This document shows, piece by piece, positions 1-4,952 of a stretch of DNA of 13,926 nt. Both the position numbers and the translations under genes were made by a program. Numbering within the stretch: the stretch's first letter is position 1; every line of letters begins with the position of its first letter. Source of the DNA: Pseudomonadota bacterium (GTDB lineage: Bacteria; Pseudomonadota; Alphaproteobacteria; Reyranellales; Reyranellaceae); contig JAEZHS010000678.1 in NCBI GenBank assembly GCA_023436825.1, forward strand, positions 1 through 13,926, written 5' to 3'. Under the pieces are notes generated by a model. It had not been told where the DNA came from. It did not search any database and saw nothing but the letters and a program-made list of their open reading frames with translations.

Positions 1-375
1 CAGCGCCGCCACCTGCGGTGGTCGTGCGTCGTACCTCCTCGAGCTGCCGCAAGGCACGCCGAAAAAAATCGAGGTCGAGCTCCTGCTCCCCGATCTTACG
101 CTGCTGCTCGGCGACCTGCCGGCGCAACGCAGCGGCCTCGTTGCCGCCGTCCTGCCAGGCCCGCGCCCGCGCCGTCAGGGCCTCCTGCTTGCGCGGCCGG
201 CCAACTCGCCGCACCGCCTCGGCGCCACCCCGCTGGTACTGGCGCGTCCACTCATAAAGTCGATTGCGGTTCACCCCGATCGATCGGGCAACCGTCGAAA
301 CCGCTTCCCCGCTGGCCACACGGCCAACCGCTGCCCGTTCTCCGCCTCCGACAGATATCGATACTTCCTTGTCAT
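1..375 (-). pseudogene. IS3-type transposase OrfA, frameshifted and cut by the window edge
   Basis: The product is the DNA-binding subunit of an IS3-like transposase. Translation from ATG at 375 gives MTRKYRYLSEAE and then goes out of frame near 337-341. One frame over, the reading resumes as RAAVGRVASGEAVSTVARSI and stays open to the edge. The second part holds a helix-turn-helix (IGVNRNRLYEWTRQY) and, near the left edge, a leucine-zipper-like heptad segment (LRRQVAEQQRKIGEQELDL) ending in FFRRALRQLEEVRR, the usual OrfA order. Adding one base after GAGAA would restore a single continuous protein, so I read this as a one-base deletion in the element or in the assembly. An automatic caller might start at GTG 319. 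OrfB, needed for transposition, would lie further left and is not visible. Confidence 0.65.
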
Positions 376-413
376 GCAGTCCCTCTCTTACGAGAAACTG
401 CCCGCATTTTCCC

Positions 414-438
414 TGTCTCACTTTTGGGGGCCGCTACA
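414..438 (-). repeat. Candidate terminal inverted repeat of the IS element
   Basis: On the minus strand the segment starts TGTAGCGGCCCCCAAAAGTG, 64 bases upstream of the transposase start codon. The position and TG tip match IS3-family ends. The partner repeat is outside the window, so this is a prediction from position and composition only. Confidence 0.35.
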
Positions 439-571
439 ACGGCAGTGCATGCACCGACCGGCGGCTTCTCCGTCTGGCGCTGACCGGGAGCCCAGCGCCG
501 CCACGCTCGTCTCGTGGCGTCTCGCTCGACTTCCCGGCGCCGTCTCCCTTTTTGCTGCCGTCCCACCAGGC

Positions 572-577
572 TATAAG
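572..577 (+). promoter_or_regulatory. Candidate -10 element (TATAAG) for the DUF5990 gene
   Basis: TATAAG ends five bases before the GTG start at 583. If it is a real -10 box, transcription would begin at or next to the start codon and the mRNA would be leaderless or nearly so. No good -35 is visible at 17 bases (TTTTTG at 549-554). There is also no strong Shine-Dalgarno sequence, only AAGAG at 575-579, which fits a leaderless message but does not prove it. Confidence 0.3.
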
Positions 578-582
578 AGCGC

Positions 583-1014
583 GTGCCCCGGACAGAACAG
601 CGCCCGATCAATCTGCGAATCGTCATCGAGCGGCCGGTCATCGGCGTGCTGCATAGCCTTCAGGCAAAGGACGAATCGCCGCTCGATCCGAAAAGTTCGC
701 GCAAGGGCGATTCGCTCGTCTTCGATTTTCAGGTCCGCGTCGGCGCGGGCCCCAAGTTCTTCGGCGACCAGGTGCGTCGCGAGGGTCCGGTGCGGCGCTT
801 CGTGTATGTACGTGTCGGCCAGTATGCGGGCGACGCGTCCTCACCGTGGTCTCGCCGGATGAAGATCGACATCCACGACATCGGGAAAGACCTGCTGGAT
901 CGTGCAGCCGACGGCGGCGGCGTCATCGAAACGACAGTCAGCGGCACCGACAAGGACGGCACTCCCGCGTGCGCCACTGTACGGCCGACACGGCGGCGCA
1001 TCGTCGAGCGCTGA
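583..1014 (+). CDS. DUF5990 family protein
   Basis: This is a 143-residue soluble protein of unknown function that I recognise as DUF5990. Typical blocks are LRIVIERPVIGVLHSLQAKD (residues 11-30), a conserved GDSLVFDFQVRV segment, KFFGDQVRREGPVRRFVYVR (about 58-77) and, near the C-terminus, GTDKDGTPACATVRPTRRR, which often ends this family. No signal peptide or membrane segment is seen. The start is GTG at 583, because an in-frame TAA at 574-576 leaves no earlier option and no later start precedes the conserved block. The length agrees with the family. Twelve bases after its stop lies a remnant of the aldolase 3' end, so it once may have been the convergent partner of an aldolase gene. No biochemical role can be given. 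Confidence 0.75.
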   Translation: MPRTEQRPINLRIVIERPVIGVLHSLQAKDESPLDPKSSRKGDSLVFDFQVRVGAGPKFFGDQVRREGPVRRFVYVRVGQYAGDASSPWSRRMKIDIHDIGKDLLDRAADGGGVIETTVSGTDKDGTPACATVRPTRRRIVER

Positions 1015-1025
1015 GGTCGGATCGT

Positions 1026-1072
1026 TCAAACCTTGTCGGCGGACGCGCGGTAGATCTCGTCGATCGAAGCGG
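1026..1072 (-). pseudogene. Duplicated 3'-end fragment of the class I aldolase gene
   Basis: This 47-base stretch matches 1514-1560, the 3' end of the intact aldolase gene, at 45 of 47 positions (differences at 1036 and 1068) and in the same orientation. Read on the minus strand it encodes ASIDEIYRASADKV and a TGA stop, against ASIDEIYRASAVKV in fda. Upstream of that the match ends and the frame soon reaches a TAG, so only the tail is present. It is a relic of a duplication or recombination at the aldolase terminus. Confidence 0.8.
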
Positions 1073-1212
1073 TCGTCGCTGCTTCCTGCTGCTACCGAAG
1101 AAGCGCTGTGGTACGCTTATCGAGGCGTGAAAGGAACCGCGGATACCGTCTTTCCTGGTTCATTCACCGCGGCCTGCAACCAGTTGCCCGATAACCATCG
1201 GCGGAGGGTGTC

Positions 1213-1503
1213 ATGTACGCCGCAATTCGTCAGGCGAAGGCAAAGGCCGGTATGGCCGATCAGCTAGCCAGCCGGATCAAGGAAGTAATTCCGATCATCA
1301 GTAGCGTCCAGGGTTTCATGGGATACTACGTGATCTACGCATCGGACGACACGGTGACTGCGATCAGCGTCTTCAACAACGTCGCCAGCGCCGACGAATC
1401 GAACAGGCTGGCGCTGGCTTGGATAGAGGAGAATCTTGGACCGCTGCTCGTCGGGCCTGCCACCGCGACGGCCGGACCGGTGATCGTCCATTCCTTGCCC
1501 TAG
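1213..1503 (+). CDS. Small dimeric alpha/beta-barrel (ABM-like) protein
   Basis: This 96-residue cytoplasmic protein resembles the antibiotic-biosynthesis-monooxygenase-like ferredoxin-fold family. A first beta strand (MYAAIRQAKAK) and a helix with the pattern ADQLASRIKEVIPII are followed by GFMGYYVIYASDD (about 35-47), which resembles the central strand of such domains. A second block has TVTAISVFNN and then ESNRLALAWIEENL. I recall the C-terminal GPLLVGPATATAGPVIVH pattern from unannotated alphaproteobacterial proteins. GGAGG at 1203-1207 is well placed before ATG 1213, which supports the start. No catalytic residue can be assigned, and it may simply bind a small ligand. It is convergent with the aldolase gene, with ten bases between the stops, and it sits between two copies of the aldolase tail, so the gene may have been inserted there. 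Confidence 0.7.
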   Translation: MYAAIRQAKAKAGMADQLASRIKEVIPIISSVQGFMGYYVIYASDDTVTAISVFNNVASADESNRLALAWIEENLGPLLVGPATATAGPVIVHSLP

Positions 1504-1513
1504 TCTTAGTGCG

Positions 1514-2413
1514 TCAAACCTTGACGGCGGACGCGCGGTAGATCTCGTCGATCGACGCGGCCAGCGCGGCGTCGAACCCGGCGTCGTTCATCGGCCGTGT
1601 GAGGCCTTCGGTCAGGGCGCGCGAGAAGCTCGCGATCATGCCGTGATTGGCGGCCAGGCGGCGGCAGGCATCGGCGCGCGTGTAGCCGCCGGACAGCGCC
1701 ACGACGCGCGCGACGCCGGCATGCTCGATCAGCGGCCTGTAGAAGTCGGGGGCCTCGGGCAGGGTGAGCTTGAGCATCACCTGCTTGCCCTTCGGCAGGG
1801 CATCGAGCCGGCCGACCAGCGCGTCGCGGAGAAGAGCCTCGCACGCGGCCTTGTCAGGGCTCTTGATCGAAATCTCCGGCTCGATGATGGGCATCAGCCC
1901 GTGCGCCGAGATCCGGTCGGCAATCTCGAACTGCTGGGTGACGATCGCCGCAATGCCCGGCTTCGAGGCGTGGGCGATCACCGAGCGCATCTTGGTGCCG
2001 AAGACGTCGAGGCCGACGGCGCGCTCGAGCAGGGCATCGAGGCCGGGGATCGGCTTCATCAGGGAGACGCCGTCCTTCTCCGTCTCGAGCCCCTTGTCGA
2101 CCTTGAGGAACGGCACGACGCCGCGCTCCTGCCACAGGAAGGCCGGTACCGGCTTGCCCCTGGCTTCCCCGTCCATGGTGTGCTCGAACAGGATGGCGGC
2201 GATCACCGCGGCGCTGGTGAAGGCCGGCGATGTCATGATGCGCACGCGCATCTCGTGCATCAGCCTGAACATCTCGGCCTCGTCGCCGTGCCAGGCGCTG
2301 TCCGGGATGCCGTAGGCGCGCAGCGCGCCCGGCGTCGAGCCGCCGCTCTGGTCGAGCGCAGCGATGAAGCCCGGCTTGGCGGACATCTGCTTGTACATCG
2401 CGTCATTGGCCAT
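1514..2413 (-). CDS. fda: Class I fructose-bisphosphate aldolase
   Basis: The enzyme cleaves fructose 1,6-bisphosphate to dihydroxyacetone phosphate and glyceraldehyde 3-phosphate, and works in reverse in gluconeogenesis. The 299-residue protein matches the short bacterial class I type known from Staphylococcus aureus Fda along its length. Diagnostic blocks are GFIAALDQSGGSTP (15-28), VVPFLKVDKGLE (99-110) and GLMPIIEPEISI (172-183). E178 is the predicted acid/base residue, and K215 in VMLKLTLP is the predicted Schiff-base lysine. SGGYTRADA (241-249) is the phosphate-binding loop. Start choice: GGGAGG lies six bases before ATG 2413, whereas the nearby ATG 2419 directly abuts it. A much longer reading back to 2575 would overlap the divergent arr gene. 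The gene is complete, and its 3' tail is duplicated at 1026-1072. The promoter probably lies near 2471-2500. Confidence 0.93.
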   Translation of the reverse strand: MANDAMYKQMSAKPGFIAALDQSGGSTPGALRAYGIPDSAWHGDEAEMFRLMHEMRVRIMTSPAFTSAAVIAAILFEHTMDGEARGKPVPAFLWQERGVVPFLKVDKGLETEKDGVSLMKPIPGLDALLERAVGLDVFGTKMRSVIAHASKPGIAAIVTQQFEIADRISAHGLMPIIEPEISIKSPDKAACEALLRDALVGRLDALPKGKQVMLKLTLPEAPDFYRPLIEHAGVARVVALSGGYTRADACRRLAANHGMIASFSRALTEGLTRPMNDAGFDAALAASIDEIYRASAVKV

Positions 2414-2470
2414 GATCATCCTCCCGCGTACCGGCTTGAGTTCCTCGACCGGCAAGGATAGGGCCGAGCA

Positions 2471-2476
2471 AATATA
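2471..2476 (-). promoter_or_regulatory. Candidate -10 element (TATATT) of fda
   Basis: On the minus strand TATATT stands out in a GC-rich context, 58 bases before the fda start. TTCCCG lies 18 bases upstream of it as a poor -35, and it overlaps the palindrome at 2496-2510. The assignment rests on composition and spacing only. Confidence 0.35.
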
Positions 2477-2495
2477 GTCCCGTTCGACCTTGTAC

Positions 2496-2510
2496 GGGAA
2501 CGTTGTTCCC
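2496..2510. promoter_or_regulatory. Perfect palindrome (GGGAAC-GTT-GTTCCC), possible shared operator
   Basis: Six-base arms around a three-base centre lie between the divergent fda and arr genes. For fda the site overlaps the likely -35 region. For arr it lies between TTGTAC (2490-2495) and the place where a -10 would be expected. A dimeric regulator bound here could affect both genes. The regulator is unknown. Confidence 0.4.
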
Positions 2511-2533
2511 AATTTCAGAAGGGCCGTTGATCG

Positions 2534-2950
2534 ATGACCGCCATGTCCACGCCGGATGCCCAACCATTCTACCATGGCACGAAGGCGGATCTGAAAGTGG
2601 GCGATCTGATCGGCCCTGGGTTCGCCTCCAACTATGGCAAGAGGACGAGGGCGTCGTTTGTCTATCTGACTGCCACCCTGGACGCGGCCACCTGGGGCGC
2701 CGAGCTGGCGTCAGGTGAGGGGAGGGGCAGGATTTACATCGTTGAGCCCACCGGTCCGGTCGAGGACGATCCCAACCTGACGGATAAGAAGTTTCCCGGC
2801 AATCCGACGAAGTCATACCGTACCCGTGATCCGCTCAGGATCGTCGGCGAAATCACCGATTGGCAGGGACACTCGCCCGAGCAGTTGCAGGCCATGAAAG
2901 AGCGCTTGGCGCATCTCGAACGACTTGGCGTCGAAGCCATCGAGGACTGA
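2534..2950 (+). CDS. arr: Rifampin ADP-ribosyltransferase
   Basis: Arr transfers ADP-ribose from NAD+ to a hydroxyl of rifamycin antibiotics, which inactivates them in the cytoplasm. The 138-residue protein is full length for the family and carries its hallmarks: FYHGTKADLKVGD (12-24) with H14, VYLTATLDAATWGAELA (43-59) with Y44, GRGRIYIVEPTGPVEDDPN (63-81) with the D78-D79 pair, and KKFPGNPTKSYRT (85-97). H14, Y44 and one of the aspartates correspond to the catalytic H-Y-D set of the mycobacterial enzyme. ATG 2534 is used, with a weak AGAAGGG upstream; ATG 2543 is a possible alternative. It stands alone, divergent from fda and 83 bases before an SDR gene, with no transposon or integron parts next to it, so it looks like a chromosomal gene. 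Native substrates other than rifamycins are possible. Confidence 0.92.
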   Translation: MTAMSTPDAQPFYHGTKADLKVGDLIGPGFASNYGKRTRASFVYLTATLDAATWGAELASGEGRGRIYIVEPTGPVEDDPNLTDKKFPGNPTKSYRTRDPLRIVGEITDWQGHSPEQLQAMKERLAHLERLGVEAIED

Positions 2951-3033
2951 GCCCGACGGCCACTTGGCAGGCGCGAGCGGCGGCTGTGGCGCGATGCTAT
3001 GCTGGGCCGAACCGAAGAACCGGGGGGACACAC

Positions 3034-3882
3034 ATGAAGGATCTTGCGGGAAAGACGGCGTTCGTGACGGGCGCTGCCTCAGGTATCGGGTTCGGGATTG
3101 CCTCCGCCCTGGCCCAGGCCGGGGTGAAGGTCATGCTTTGCGACATCGAGGAGGCGGCTCTGGCGGCGGCGCTCGAGAAGCTGAGGTCGACCAACGCCGA
3201 CATCGACGGCGTGCGAGCCGACGTCTCGCTCAAAGGCGAGCTCGCGGCGGCGGCCGAGGCCACTCTCGCGCGCTACGGCAAGGTCCACATCCTGGTCAAC
3301 AATGCCGGCGTCGGCGGCGGCGGGCCCTACGGCATGTGGAGCGATGCCGCGTGGGACTGGACGCTGGGCGTGAACCTGCGGGCCGTCGTATGGGGCATCG
3401 AGATCTTCGGCCCGTTGATCGAGCGGCACGGCGAGGGCGGGCACATCGTCTCGACCGCCTCGATCGCCGGCTTGGTCTCCAGCGGCAGCGTCGCCTACAA
3501 CGTCTCCAAGTACGGCGTGGTCGCGCTGTCGGAGGGACTGCGGCCAGAACTGGCGCCGCGCGGCATCGGTGTCTCGGTGCTGTGCCCCGGGTTCATCCGC
3601 ACCCAGATCGTCGATTCGGGTCGCAACCTGCCGGAGCGCTTCGCCGGCAAGGTTGTCCGGCCGCCGGCCGCTGGCCCCGTCGCCGAGCGCATCAAATCCA
3701 TCCGCGACCGCGTCGCCCAGGGCATCGATCCGCTCTATGTCGGCGAGCTGGTCCGCGAAGGCATCGAGAACGACTGGCCCTACATCTTCACCGACAACGA
3801 GCTCGAGCCGTACATCGAAGCACGCTTCGCCGCAATCAAGGAGGGCTTCGACCGGATTCGCGGACGTATCCCGAGGCATTGA
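3034..3882 (+). CDS. SDR family NAD(P)-dependent oxidoreductase
   Basis: This is a 282-residue classical short-chain dehydrogenase that oxidises or reduces an unknown alcohol/carbonyl pair in the cytoplasm. The Rossmann glycine motif TGAASGIG (12-19), NNAG (89-92), catalytic S143, Y155 and K159 (YNVSK) and the following PG in SVLCPGFIRT (181-190) are all present. Aspartate D37 at the end of the second strand (VMLCDIEE) predicts preference for NAD over NADP. A C-terminal extension of about 80 residues (to RGRIPRH) is longer than in minimal SDRs and may shape the substrate pocket. The start is ATG 3034, with a GGGGGGA Shine-Dalgarno at 3023-3029; reading further upstream would only overlap arr. 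It appears to be transcribed alone or from arr. The sequence gives no clue to the substrate. Confidence 0.85.
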   Translation: MKDLAGKTAFVTGAASGIGFGIASALAQAGVKVMLCDIEEAALAAALEKLRSTNADIDGVRADVSLKGELAAAAEATLARYGKVHILVNNAGVGGGGPYGMWSDAAWDWTLGVNLRAVVWGIEIFGPLIERHGEGGHIVSTASIAGLVSSGSVAYNVSKYGVVALSEGLRPELAPRGIGVSVLCPGFIRTQIVDSGRNLPERFAGKVVRPPAAGPVAERIKSIRDRVAQGIDPLYVGELVREGIENDWPYIFTDNELEPYIEARFAAIKEGFDRIRGRIPRH

Positions 3883-3937
3883 GACGTCGAACGCCCTAGT
3901 GGCTCCGCACAGTGATTATGCCTGTTTGGTTGAAGCG

Positions 3938-3958
3938 GATGCCAGCATTGCTGGCATC
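3938..3958 (+). terminator. Hairpin 56 bases after the SDR gene (GATGCCAGC-ATT-GCTGGCATC)
   Basis: A perfect nine-base stem with a three-base loop lies downstream of the SDR stop. No T tract follows (GGTGCCC), so it is not a textbook intrinsic terminator. It may end transcription with Rho or protect the 3' end of the mRNA. It could also be a protein-binding palindrome. Confidence 0.4.
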
Positions 3959-4049
3959 GGTGCCCAGTTCCACGAGGATGGCGCCTCGCCTTCCGGGTCC
4001 TCTACGGTGCGAAAAAACTCACTGCAAATTTCTGCCTACACCACAGTTG

Positions 4050-4078
4050 TTGACAGGATAGAGCACTTCAGTTATCTT
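4050..4078 (+). promoter_or_regulatory. Near-consensus sigma-70 promoter without a downstream gene
   Basis: TTGACA (4050-4055) and TATCTT (4073-4078) are separated by exactly 17 bases, a strong match for such a GC-rich genome. Transcription would start near 4085 and head toward the cupin gene, which lies on the other strand. No plus-strand ORF with a ribosome-binding site follows, so the product would be a small RNA or an antisense transcript into the cupin gene. Confidence 0.45.
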
Positions 4079-4090
4079 TGGTCTCGCCGC

Positions 4091-4105
4091 CGCCTCACGG
4101 AGGCG
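4091..4105 (+). other. Hairpin (CGCCTC-ACG-GAGGCG) just after the orphan promoter
   Basis: A six-base perfect stem with a three-base loop would be the first structure in an RNA started near 4085. The following bases (TCCGTTCTTTGCATTGTTT) are T-rich but not a continuous U tract. It could be the 5' stem of a small RNA or a weak early terminator. Confidence 0.35.
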
Positions 4106-4287
4106 TCCGTTCTTTGCATTGTTTATCCGACACCTTGGGCGCGCCCGGCGGCGTCGCCGCCATGCCACGTCGCGCGCGCCATCGGCCTGATCGTCGGGCT
4201 CCGAAGGCAAAACCGTCAGCCCAAGGGGCGCAGTCCGGCGCGCGCGGGCGCGCAGCACCCTGATGTCATCACCACTGTGCAGAGCTA

Positions 4288-4740
4288 CTAGAGGGGATTG
4301 GGTCCCAGCACTTCCCAGCCGGACTCCTCCAGCCGCTTCTTGAGCTCGCCGTCGGGAGGCCGGTCGAGCATCCCCTCGACGAAGCGGCCGGCGCCGGCCG
4401 GGGTATAGAGGAACACGACTCGGCCCGGTTGGCTGCTGCTGTTCTTCCAGGCGTGCGGCACGTTGCGCGGCAGGAAGGCGCAGGTGCCTGGCCCGCCGGT
4501 CGTGACCTCCTCGCCGATCTTGAACGTGAACTCTCCCTCGAACACCCAGGCGATCTCGTCGCTGTCACGATGGAGATGGAGCCAGCTGTTCTTGGAGCCG
4601 GCCGGCACCGTCTGCTCGAACAGGGTCACGCTCTCGCCGGTCTCGCGGCCGAACAGCTTCATGGACATGCCCTGGCCCGACGCTTCCTCGAGATGCTTGC
4701 CGCCGCCCGGCGGCACGACGACACCCTTGCTCATGGTCAT
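4288..4740 (-). CDS. Cupin domain-containing protein
   Basis: This is a 150-residue small cytoplasmic protein with one cupin beta-barrel. Motif 1 is WLHLHRDSDEIAWVFEGEF (53-71), with H55, H57 and E62 as metal ligands. Motif 2 is FLPRNVPHAWKN (89-100), with H96 as the fourth ligand. The ligand set is complete, so a bound metal (Fe, Mn, Ni or Zn) is likely, and the protein could be a dioxygenase, isomerase or sensor. GAGGAGG before the start fits either ATG 4740 (four-base spacing) or ATG 4734 (ten); I use the first. It lies 38 bases downstream of a possible small ORF and about 210 bases after the MetE-like gene on the same strand, so co-transcription is plausible. The substrate cannot be inferred. 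Confidence 0.8.
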   Translation of the reverse strand: MTMSKGVVVPPGGGKHLEEASGQGMSMKLFGRETGESVTLFEQTVPAGSKNSWLHLHRDSDEIAWVFEGEFTFKIGEEVTTGGPGTCAFLPRNVPHAWKNSSSQPGRVVFLYTPAGAGRFVEGMLDRPPDGELKKRLEESGWEVLGPNPL

Positions 4741-4778
4741 GGGGCCTCCTCGATGCGGACGGCACGAGGGTAGGCCCG

Positions 4779-4943
4779 CTACCGGGCAGCCACAACCACG
4801 ATCCCGCAGTTCGGGCAGAAGCGGCGGAGGATTTCGCTGCGAAAGCCGCCGAATTCCTCGCCGCCCAGGCTTGCCACCCTCTCAAGCTCTCGCGGCTCGA
4901 TTCGACAAATCGTCAACCGCTTCGTCACAGAGATGCGCGGCAT
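4779..4943 (-). CDS. Possible small protein with a CPNC motif
   Basis: This open frame of 54 residues starts at ATG 4943, nine bases after the stop of the MetE-like gene, and ends 38 bases before the cupin start. The C-terminal part, RRFCPNCGIVVVAAR (40-54), has one CxxC pair as in zinc knuckles, with a further cysteine at residue 13. The middle is acidic and neutral (REERVASLGGEEFGG-like composition). Third codon positions are mostly G or C, as in real genes here. No Shine-Dalgarno sequence is visible, so translation would need coupling to the upstream gene. Only a single CxxC is present, so a complete zinc ribbon is not. I do not recognise the family; this may be a chance ORF. Confidence 0.3.
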   Translation of the reverse strand: MPRISVTKRLTICRIEPRELERVASLGGEEFGGFRSEILRRFCPNCGIVVVAAR

Positions 4944-4952
4944 CAACCGGAC

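Larger units (their letters stand above)
1..438 (-). mobile_element. Partial IS3-like insertion sequence, upstream end and orfA
   Basis: The minus strand carries the start of an insertion sequence that runs off the left edge. Reading from the right, a putative terminal repeat begins with TGTAGCGGCCCCC at 438, followed by a short leader and a transposase OrfA reading frame at 375-1. The TG dinucleotide at the tip and the run of Cs are typical of IS3-type ends, but the opposite end and the orfB integrase are outside the window. The boundary at 438 is therefore inferred. An IS at the contig edge fits an assembly broken at a repeat. Confidence 0.5.
3883..4287. other. 405-base intergenic region without a convincing gene
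   Basis: This gap separates the SDR gene from the convergent cupin gene. Its first half is visibly richer in A and T than the neighbours. It contains a perfect 9-bp-stem hairpin (3938-3958), a near-consensus sigma-70 promoter (4050-4078) and a 6-bp-stem hairpin just downstream (4091-4105). A GGCGGC-GTC-GCCGCC inverted repeat lies near 4146-4162. An open plus-strand frame reads through (GTG 3899 to 4291) but has no ribosome-binding site, no recognisable domain and weak codon bias. I do not call it a gene. Confidence 0.6.

Noticed and set aside
445..454. The palindrome GTGCATGCAC
   Set aside because: It is ten bases with no spacer structure and no link to a promoter or gene; chance is a sufficient explanation.
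372..656. Overlapping open frames on both strands between the transposase and the DUF5990 gene
   Set aside because: None has a motif or Shine-Dalgarno sequence, and they are Arg/Ser/Pro-rich in the way of non-coding GC-rich DNA.
1643..2461. A 272-residue open frame on the plus strand
   Set aside because: It is antisense to the fully conserved fda gene.
2998..3003. TATGCT as a -10 box for the SDR gene at 3034
   Set aside because: No acceptable -35 occurs at 16-18 bases, and transcription could come from the arr gene upstream.
3899..4291. A possible 130-residue protein from GTG 3899 in the gap after the SDR gene
   Set aside because: There is no ribosome-binding site, no domain and weaker third-position GC than true genes here, and it overlaps the convergent cupin stop.
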